Of a stretch of DNA of 64,000 nt, positions 55,767 through 64,000 are shown piece by piece (position 1 is the stretch's first letter; the number at the start of each line of letters is the position of its first letter). Position numbers and translations under genes: made by a program. The notes beneath the pieces were generated by a model. The model had not been told where the DNA came from and did no database searches. It was given only the letters and a program-made list of their open reading frames with translations. Source of the stretch: Dipteris shenzhenensis (Eukaryota > Polypodiophyta > Polypodiopsida > Gleicheniales); NCBI GenBank assembly GCA_047967505.1, contig CM106539.1; one strand, written 5' to 3'.

Positions 55767-57570
55767 GACAAGGACCCGTCAGGTACCACTTCTTGATTTC
55801 AGAGATGATTCCACTCTACTGGCAGATGTTGACCTTGAGGAGGCAGGTATGCTACGGGTTTCGGCTGACAGACGAGGTCCACTCTCATCCTATGGGCAGG
55901 CCCTATTAGACATAGGCAAAATACATGATCTCATTATCTATAATGGTCTTGACAGATGGCCTGCTTCAAGTGGTTTCACATGCTTTCCACATGGGGGGGG
56001 CTCCAATGTTGTTGATTACATCATGGGATCCCCTGTCTTCACATCTCGCATTACTGACTTCACTGTAGCACCTCTCCCCCCAGGGGCTGATCATACATAC
56101 CTTTTCTTTCGCATCTCCACCTCCCTTTGCACAGCACCTTCCGTCCCACTCAGTGCTTACTCCACCTACCCCGATATACACTTTGATCGGGATCACTCAC
56201 CTTCTTACTCTGGCCGTCTGTACATACTTCTCGCTTATATTGACTTCATACCCCTTTTAGAGGATCGTGCTGCCCTTGTCACCCGCTCACTACACGAGGC
56301 TGCCATTCACGCTTTTCCCCACACCACCCGCTCCACCCGCCCACCACCCCCTGGAACCGTACCCTGTAATAGTTGGTACGATGATGAGTGTAAGGCCTTA
56401 CGCTGTCAACTCAGATTCGAAACCAAAAACAGTCTTCCGAGCGCACCAGATACGCTACGTGAATACCGTAGACTGGTACGGAGGAAGAAACTAGACTTCA
56501 TTCGTCGAAACGAGAAGGAGCTACTGAACATTTTGTTTAGTAACAACTCTAAGGACTTCTGGCGGAGATTTCTAAAAGGACGGTCCCCTCCGCCACTCAT
56601 TGACACCCAGATCTGGTTTGATTATGCACGCACACTTTATGACATCCCAAATCAGCCAGTCCCTACCCTCTCACACATGCCTCGTCCCACATCCTACACC
56701 CTCTTCACTAGAGGAGGGGTAAAGGATGCTGTAATGAAACTTCATAATGGCCGAGCGAAGGATCATGAGGGACTATGCACTGAGCTCATTGCATATGGGA
56801 TTAACCTCCTAGCCCTGATCTTAGCAAAGCTTTTTAATGAAGTGGTTTGTTTGGGATTTCCACACACTTGGACCATTAACACTATCTCACCCATCCACAA
56901 GGCAGGGGATCCCATGAGCCCGGAGAACTACAGCACCATTATGATTGGACATGTCATGTCCAAGATTTATGCATCAGTACTTGACTCCGAGGTTAGCACA
57001 CTTGCAGAGTGTCGAGGACTCAGAGCAGCAGGACAGGCCGGATTCCGACGTGATCATGGAACCATGGACCACATTTTGACGCTCAGATGTATCATCGAGG
57101 AGGCGAGGTCACGGAAGCATAGGGTTTATTGTTGCTTTGTGGATTTTCGCAAGGCATTTGACATGGTCCCGAGAGCCCGCCTCATACGACGCCTACAGGA
57201 CTTGGGTTATGACCGGGAGATCATTTGGGCTGTCATGGCACTTTACGAGAGAGTTTTTGGCAGAGTTCGGGTAGGATCCGGGTGGACAGACGAGATCATG
57301 AGTACCATCGGGGTCAAACAAGGGTGTCCTTTGTCGCCTACCTTGTTTGGCCTCTACATTGACGAGCTTGAGACAGTGATGCAGACACAGGGGGGTGTAG
57401 GTTGCTCTCTTGCGGGCACGCTGATCTAGATTTTGCTCTATGCAGATGACGTGGCTCTTGTGTCTTCCTTAGCAGCGGGGCTTCAGAGACACCTAGACGC
57501 ACTACAGTCCTTTTGTGAGTCTCATGATTTGAAGGTCAACCTGGGTAAAACCAAGGTCATGAAGACATGA
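55767..57570 (+). pseudogene. LINE-B endonuclease-RT (copy 2), 5'-truncated
   Basis: The 526-codon frame at 55849-57429 holds the endonuclease C-terminal half (NGLDRWPASSGFTCFPHGGG, VVDYIMGSPVF, GADHTYLFF) and most of the RT (NYSTIMIGHVMSKIYASVL, GQAGFRRDHGTMDHILTLRC, CFVDFRKAFDMVPRARLIRR, GVKQGCPLSPTLFGLYIDEL). One TAG at 57427 precedes the catalytic LYADDVALVS, which is intact. Starts mid-endonuclease, at the same point as copy 1's TRQAPLLDFRDD, and ends abruptly at KTKVM, so both ends are truncated. Confidence 0.9.
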
Positions 57571-57689
57571 TATAGAATGCATAACAAGATATGATGAGAA
57601 CTCCTCGCTAATGGAGCTTCTTTCCTATAGTTCCTAGTTTCATAAGTAGTTCTTTCTTAGAGGTGTGATGTTCGCAGTTTCCTTCCCGA

Positions 57690-58260
57690 AAGTTTAGAAC
57701 AGTGCAGTTCGCAAAGGAAGTGACAACCCTAGGACAAAACAAGGGTACGGAGGAGCAACCAGGACCTTCCAATCTTCTCCAAGAAAGAGGGCCATTGAGA
57801 CATAGTATGGCACAAGGCAAAGGGAAGCAAGTGATAGAAGAAACATTACATGAGTCACACGCTAGACATTTGAGACATGGTACGGCACGACACAAAGGGA
57901 AGCAAATGATGGAAGGGACATCACATGAGTCAATGGCTGGACATTCACATTTGCACCCTTCACCTCGCGTGAGCTTTGACCCTCGGACAGAAGCTAGAAG
58001 AATAAGGTTACAAAAGGCAACAACCCAACCCTACTCCTTGATCCAGGACTTGATGGAGTTCAGGCCCAACATTACCCTACGTCAACTTTGCTCTGAGTGG
58101 GTCAGTGGAATTGTAATTGTGCCCAAAAGGGAGACGAGCAAGCTTCGGGTCTGTGTGGACTATCGCAGTTTGAATGCCGCAACAAGGCGAGATAGGTTTC
58201 CCCTTCCCTTCACTGATAGGGTGCTGGAGACAGTGGCTGGTCATGCTCTGTACTCCTTCA
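57690..58260 (+). pseudogene. Family X copy 2: Gag C-terminus fused to RT by deletion
   Basis: VQFAKEVTTLGQ, HPSPRVSFDPRTEARRIRLQ and YSLIQDLMEFRPNITLRQLC match the Gag end and PR start of copy 1, and here they are in one frame. LRQLC is followed directly by SEWVSGIVIVPKRETSKLRV of the RT. Protease, linker and RT N-terminus (about 1.9 kb in copy 1) are therefore deleted. Confidence 0.88.
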
Positions 58261-58570
58261 GCTGCGTGCTCAGTTGCAGGGAAGGTCTCCCAAATGCAAC
58301 TTGTAATCATTTCACTGTGAAATATAAAGAAATACCGAAAGGGGCGCCACGGTGTTTGGGGCCAATCGGGTGCACTTGTCTATGTTTGTTGAGCAGGGGC
58401 ATTCTAGCCTCCATCCCTTTTTCAGTGGTTTTGTTTGTGAACAAATGGGTAAATGCCAAATGGTGATCATGCAATGGTTAATGGTTGTGATATATGCTTT
58501 GTGAGCTGTAAATAAGTGCTGAAGTGATTAAAGGTTTAGTTCCACTGCCCTCTGAGTGATTAGAGGCCGG
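58261..58570. other. About 310-bp foreign insert in copy 2 RT
   Basis: Interrupts the RT between ALYSF and YNQVWVREQDQ, replacing the bases for DGYSG. The sequence matches nothing else in the window, has no coding signal I recognise, and no clear inverted ends. Confidence 0.6.
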
Positions 58571-60848
58571 TTCCAGTACAACCAAGTTTGGGTCCGAGAA
58601 CAAGATCAGTTGAAGACCACCTTTATCACCCAATGGGGAACGTATGCCTACAGGATGATGCCTTTTGGTCTTTGCAATGCCCCGGAAACATTTCAGCGGC
58701 TCGTCAACAAACTCTTCCAAGAGAATATTGGAAGGTTTCTGGAGGTATTCTTGGACGATTTTTCGGCTTTCAATGGTAAGAACGCCTCTCACCTAGACCC
58801 TGCTGTGCAAACTGATCACATCAGTAAGTTGAGATGGGTTTTTGATAAGTGCAGAGAAGCCCGTTTGTGCTTGAATCCTAACAAATGCTTTTTCCTAGCA
58901 TTGAGAGGGGTTCTCTTAGGTCACATTGTGTCGGCCGAAGGTATGACCACCGACCCAGCTAAGGTGGAGGTGATTCTGACCTTGCCCATTCCTCGCACAC
59001 CTCGCGAGGTCAAGTCCTTTTAGGACATGTGGGTTATTATCGCAGATTCATTTGGTTCTATGCCGACATAGCAGTAGCACTGACAGAACTCCTCCGCCAG
59101 GAACAATCCTTCCTTTGGTCCTCATCTCAGCAATTGGCATTCAAAAATCTCAAGGACCGTTTAGTGAAGGCACCCATCCTACGGCAACCCCAATGGGATA
59201 TCATTTTTCATGTCCATGTTGATGCAAGTGGGGCGGCCATTGGTGCAATATTATCTCAACCGGATGCAGAGCACAAACTGGACTGCCTGTTTACTTTGCC
59301 AGTAGACGGCATGTTTTATGCCATGACAAAGTACTATCACTACCTCTTGGGCAGTAATTTTATTATCATCACTGATCATCAAGCTCTCAAGTACTTGCTG
59401 AACAAACCCACACTTGGGGGTAGATTAAGTAGGTGGTTGCTCTTTTTCAAGAATTTGACTTTGACATTGTCGTGAGGGCAGGACGTTTGCACCAACCTGC
59501 AGATCATTTGTCACTCACGGATTTATTCAGGTGAAGCACCAACAGGGGTGGAGGATGAATTGCCAGATGCGGACCTCTTCATAGTGACAGTGACAAAGGA
59601 TGATTGCTTGTTTGCAGTGGACTCCATCCCACCGTGGTATGCCAACATTGTACAGTTGTTGTCCACGGGTGAATTTCCTAAAAGGCTATTCCCAGCACAA
59701 AAGAGAAAACATATCATCCAAGCTGCCCCCTTCAAATTGATTGGTGGACAGTTGTACAAGCTAGGTAAAGACCATATCCTTCGGCGGTGCGTGCTCCCTC
59801 ATAAAACACAGGCCATTCTTGATAAGGCTCAATCAGGCATGGGGGATGGTCATATGGCCCCGAAGACCACTGCTCGAAAGATAATGCGCACAGGATTGTG
59901 GTGGCTGAAGTTGTTCCAACACTACTATGCTCATGTGCGCAGTTGTGACTCATGTCAACGAGCTGCCCGACGTGAGTACCTTCCCCTAAAGCCTTTCTAA
60001 AGATGGGCTTTGGACTTTGTTGGACCCATCTCTCCTGCCACTAGAAGAGGGAACAAGTACGCCTTGATTGCCACAGACTATGGCACCAAATGGGTTGAGG
60101 CCAAGGCTGCAAAGGCATGCACCGCTGAAGTGGTAGCTACTTTTCTTTATGACCAAATCATCTCAAGGTTTGGATGTCCTGTCGAATTGATGAGCGATCA
60201 AGGCACCCACTTCCTAAATGATGTCATTGCTAACATCACCACCCAAATGCAAATAATTCACAAGACATTACCCTCGAGCCAATGGCTTGGCTGAGAGCTC
60301 CAATAAGACCATGTGTCTTATCATGACACGGTTGTGTCTTAATTCTCTGGAGGATTGGGATACTTTGCTCCCTGCAGCTCTTTTTGCTTACAGGACACGC
60401 ATATAAGGCCAGCACTGGATACTCCCCATTTCAATTAGTTTAGGGCCTGGAGGCAGTTATGCCTTATGAATTTCATATGAAGACTACCAGGGTCATTGCT
60501 GAGATGGATGACAACTTGGAGGCCTGCACCCTTGAACGGCTGTGGGATCTTGAAGCCTTAGAAGAGCACCGACGAGAGGCCGTCCTTGCACAGGAAGTTT
60601 GGCAGAATAGACAACGGGCATGGCATGACAGGAACCTCCGTTGTCGTGAGCTCAAAGTGGGTGATTTGGTTCTCTTGTATTCCAGCAAGTTTTTGAAGCA
60701 TAAACCTAAATTTGTTAGCTGGTGGACTGGACCTTACTTCATCTCCAAACTTCTGCCTAGTGGCGGTGTGTATTTGGCCACTTTGACCGGTATGGTGCTA
60801 CCAGCCCCAGTGAACGGTTCCAGGGAGAAGAAATATCAGCCTTCCTAA
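58571..60848 (+). pseudogene. Family X copy 2: RT, RNase H and integrase
   Basis: The RT continues with MMPFGLCNAPETFQRLVNKL and catalytic FLEVFLDDFSAF. A shift at 59022 precedes GHVGYYRRFIWFYADIAVA. The RNase H lacks the YSTTERE segment. The integrase H2C2 (GDGHMAPKTTARKIMRTGLW; CDSCQRAARR) and core (LDFVGPISPA, LMSDQGTHFLND) are present, but the Glu region is frameshifted at about 60290. The C-terminus (60459-60848) is open and ends PAPVNGSREKKYQPS. Closely related to copy 1. Confidence 0.9.
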
Positions 60849-62400
60849 ACTCTTCTAGAGGAGTTTGTATATACCCTTTTCAAACAAAAAAAAAGTTTGG
60901 CTGTTCACTTTGGCTTTCTGTAGGTTTCACTCTGTCCTCTCTCACTACATTTTTTCAAGCATTTCTTCCCTTCATGGAATGTCATGGGGTGTCGGAGGGT
61001 TCCCTTTAAAGCTTCACAAGAGGTCTGTAGCAAGTGAAGGCATGTTTTACTTACTTCATGCTTACAAGACTTGGGTCATAGGTCATACTGTGACTCAATT
61101 ACTTGGAACAAGGATGCATGCCTTGGGTCATATGTTCTATCATGACTCAATCCCTTGGGACAAGGTTACAAGAATTGGAACAGGCATCACCTGGAACATG
61201 ATGCAAGTCAACCACAAACTTGTGCAATGTCTCACATCTACACTCAAAGAGACACGGGGCGTGGTAGTATCAACACTTCCTCACTTTTTTCACTTTCTCT
61301 CTCTAGACACACTCTCTCTAGCGACCTTTTCTCACTTTCTTTTTCTAGACACACTCTCTAAATGCACACTCTCTAGAGATTTTTCTCACTTCCTCTCTCT
61401 CTCGATGCACTCTCTCTCTAGCCGCACTTTTATCTAGAGAAAATTTCTGATTTTCTCTCTCTAGAAACACCTCTCTCTAGATGCACTCTCTCTCTAGAGC
61501 TCTTTTCTCACTTTTTCTAACTAGACGCACTCTCTCTCTCTAGATGCGATTTATATAGAGCACTTTTCTCACTTTCTCTCTCTAAATGCACTCTCTCTCT
61601 AGACTCACCCTCTCCACAAGCCAACCTAGTGCACCACCACCTTCTCTCTCATGTGCACAAACACCTTCTTTCTCCTAGTGAACAACCCTCTTCTCTCTCC
61701 TGGTGCATAACCACCTTCTCTCCCACCTTCTCTCTCTTGGTGCACAAACACCTTCTCTCTCTTGGTGCACAACCACCTTCTCTCCCACCTTCTCTCTCCT
61801 GGTGCACAAACACCTTCTCTCTCATGTGCACAAACACCTTCTCTCTCTTGGTGCGCAACCACCTTCTCTCTCATGTGCACAAACACCTTCTCTCTCCCTC
61901 AGCCCCCCCTACTGCGCAATCTCCCTAAGCCCCCCCTACTGCGCAATCTCCCTCAGCCCCCCCTACTGCGCAATCTGCCTCCCCCCCTACTGCGCAATCT
62001 CCCTCAGCTCCCCTTCCCTATTGCACAATCTCCCTCAGCTCCCCTTCCCTCTTGCGCAATCTCCCCCTCCCCCTCCTGCACAATCATCACCCCCCCCCTC
62101 CTGTGCTACCAGCTCTCCTCAACACCCCCCCCCTTCCTGCGCTACATGCTCTCCCCCCCCCTCTTGCACAATCAACACCCCCCTCCTCCCCTTGCAAACA
62201 ACTCCCCCCTCCTCAGCAATCTCCTCCTCCTGCGCAGTCAGCCCCTTTGCCAACAACCCCCCTCCTGCGCAATCACCCCCTTCCTTCACAATCGCTGCCT
62301 CTTTCGCAATCACTCCCTACAGCTCCTCCTCCGCATTCACTCCACGCAGCTTCCTTTATCATCTCCTCCGTCCGGCGTTCTGTTCTCTTCCTCCTCTCCT
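60849..62400. repeat. Family X copy 2: pyrimidine-rich spacer between pol and accessory ORF
   Basis: 60849-61240 holds no repeats. 61280-61620 is a CACTTTCTCTCTCTAGACGC-like array. 61625-61900 has CACCTTCTCTCTCTTGGTGC-type units of about 27-30 bp. 61900-62330 has CCCCCCTACTGCGCAATCTC-type units. The same succession (TCTCTCTA-type, then C-rich TGCGC-type) occurs on the sense strand of copy 1, with different unit sequences and lengths. Confidence 0.85.
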
Positions 62401-62405
62401 CCTCT

Positions 62406-64000
62406 ATGCCAAAGAGGCGCATCAAGTACAAACCTCAATTGCCAAAAGACAAGCTCTTCACACCCTTTCATGCAAAGATGACTTCTCAAGGGTCCCCTTC
62501 ACATCCCTCTTCAGTGCCACAAAGTACTCCAACAGGCAGCTCCATGAGTCCCCCTACATCTGGACCACTCCCCAAGAGGACCATTACAAATTCTCCTACG
62601 AGTCCCACGGCACCTGGAGGAGCTGCTACCCCAAATTCTCCTACTCGTGCTTCTACATCATTATTTGTTGCATCGGGCACTCATGCTATCCCCGCTCCAT
62701 CTGCTCCCACATCGCCAAGTGCATCTGCTGCCCCAAATTCTCCTACAAGTCCCACTGCACCCGGTGGAGATGCTACCCCAAATTCTCCTGCTGTTGCTTA
62801 TACATCAGTATCTGTTGCATCAGGCACTTGTGTTGTCCCTACTCCACTGCTACTCCCGTGGGCCCTAGCATCACAGTGAGCTTTGACGAGGACTAGGATC
62901 ATCCTACAGCTCATTCTACCACTTCCTCTAGCAGTTCGGACCATGGCGGCTTCTATTATTCACCCTCTCCGGCCCCACGACGAGTGGCACCTCGAGATGC
63001 ACCCATTGATGATGAGAATTCCTCCCAACTCCGGGTGGTATTCAAGACTATTCTCGATCCATCTCCATCTCTTCATCTCTCATCCGTCCTCCAATGGACA
63101 TTTCCCTATGTACATCTTTCATCCGGAGCTATGACATGGCATCTGACACGTTCGAGTTTATAGGTTCCCGACACATTCTCACCCCAACTCTAATGTCCAC
63201 TTATTTGCGTCTCCCCACACGCGATTCAGCCAGCTTATGGTGAGTCTCCGCTGCTCCTAACATCCTTTCTTGCAAGTTTAAGTGGCAAAGGCGGGGAGAG
63301 GATTGCCGGCAAGCAATGGAGGGACAGCGAAGAGAGGAGGTGCTGGCGAGGTATTTCTTTGCACGTTTATATTCAGCACCTGGCCATTTCTTTATCTTGA
63401 GGAGTATTCACCCTGCATTGAATGCGCTCTTCACCGTGACTCCTTTTGTTTTCGCTTCTCTCTTTCACTCCACATTTCGTGCCACTGTGCGAAAACGCCG
63501 TGGAAAGACACATACATGCACATGTGGACCACATCTCACCCGCCTTCTATATCAGTGGCAGGCTGCCCCTCCTCCTATAGTTGCTGCACGGCTTCCATCT
63601 ACCCACCCGGCCCCGTCTGTTTCTCAGGTGGCATCTTCTTCCTCCCCTTCTTCCGCACCCCCTCCCAGTACCGTCATTTCCTCTCCCGCATCTCACCCTC
63701 TCTCTCTCCGTGCTCCAGCCTCCACTCCACCCCCTCTCTTGCATGTCTCCTCGTCGGCGGATCCTAGTACTTCATGCACTTCAGGAGCCCACTTGGGGGT
63801 CAGTTCTGCACAGGTCACAAATGCTTCTTCCACGGATTTGGCATCCTCTTCGCATGTCCCCTCCCTTCGTCTCACCGGAATATCCTTAGTGGTCAGCACT
63901 GTTACAGATCCGATTATGGCTACAGTTCGGGAAGCAGATGTTACTATGGAGCCACTGGATCTGCCAGATGGTACTGCTTCATCATGCATACCGCCGCTCG
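62406..64000 (+). pseudogene. Family X copy 2: accessory ORF, broken, runs off window
   Basis: The ATG at 62406 opens MPKRRIKYKPQLPKDKLF, matching copy 1. Pro/Ser/Thr-rich repeats (PTSPTAPGG twice) follow. After frame breaks near 62880, the blocks SSSSSDHGG, LRVVFKTILDP, and MDISLCTSFIRSYDMASDTF are found; the last has Arg (CGG) where copy 1 has TAG. Another shift near 63230 leads to a frame open from about 63260 to the window end, with EEVLARYFFARLYSAPGHFF, VTPFVFASLF, TVRKRRG and TCTCGPHLTRLL. Its coiled-coil end would lie beyond 64000. Function unknown. Confidence 0.75.

Noticed and set aside
55966-56606. Minus-strand ORFs opposite LINE-B copy 2
   Set aside because: Antisense of the endonuclease-RT frame, which has clear motifs.
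61626-62896. 397- and 239-codon ORFs rich in His, Leu, Ser and Pro
   Set aside because: Translations of the spacer repeats of family X copy 2; only the 62052-62879 frame contains the conserved ATG at 62406.

Overview
This window is nuclear DNA from a land plant with a large, transposon-rich genome. The only host gene I can support is CFAP58 (CCDC147/FAP58), a coiled-coil protein of motile cilia, on the minus strand. Three consecutive exons are visible (48258-48497, 8054-8194, 6459-6635). All are phase 0 with GT/AG borders, and they join without loss to the known family order. CFAP58 is expected only in lineages with flagellated cells, so among land plants the source should make swimming sperm: a fern, lycophyte, bryophyte, cycad or Ginkgo. 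The intron size and repeat load fit a large fern genome best, but this is inference.

Layout. 1-6458 is a CFAP58 intron holding a reversed Copia remnant (1-1845), a LINE-B scrap, and a decayed LINE-A (about 2660-5440). Two exons follow at 6459-8194. Then comes a single intron of about 40 kb (8195-48257) packed with nested elements: a Tat-like Ty3/Gypsy element with both LTRs but no gag (8463-14311); LINE and integrase scraps (14390-18815); a second Tat-like remnant (18816-20870); a 5'-truncated Copia (20880-24175); a chromovirus 3' end with chromodomain (24205-24950); a young 16-kb Ty3/Gypsy element (24951-40934) with 5-bp target duplications GCAGG; a Copia gag behind an LTR-like block with a TATA box (40940-42880); and LINE-A pieces (43199-47000). 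After exon 48258-48497, the next intron upstream in the gene holds a LINE-B with an internal inversion, LINE-A, a second LINE-B, and from 57690 to the window end a second, decayed copy of the 16-kb Gypsy family.

The most interesting system is this large Ty3/Gypsy family. It carries a 999-residue Gag with four CCHC knuckles, then PR, RT, RNase H and integrase. Behind pol it has a 2.5-kb pyrimidine-rich (sense strand) tandem-repeat spacer, followed by a long accessory ORF of about 965 codons before the 3' LTR. Both copies share the order pol, repeat spacer, accessory ORF. The ORF keeps a conserved Cys/His core at roughly 70% identity by eye, although the spacer repeats have diverged. I do not recognise the ORF. 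It sits where Athila-type elements carry an env-like gene, but it shows no signal peptide or membrane segment and ends in a long coiled coil.

Everything except the three exons is selfish DNA in various stages of decay. No tRNA, rRNA or CRISPR array was seen.
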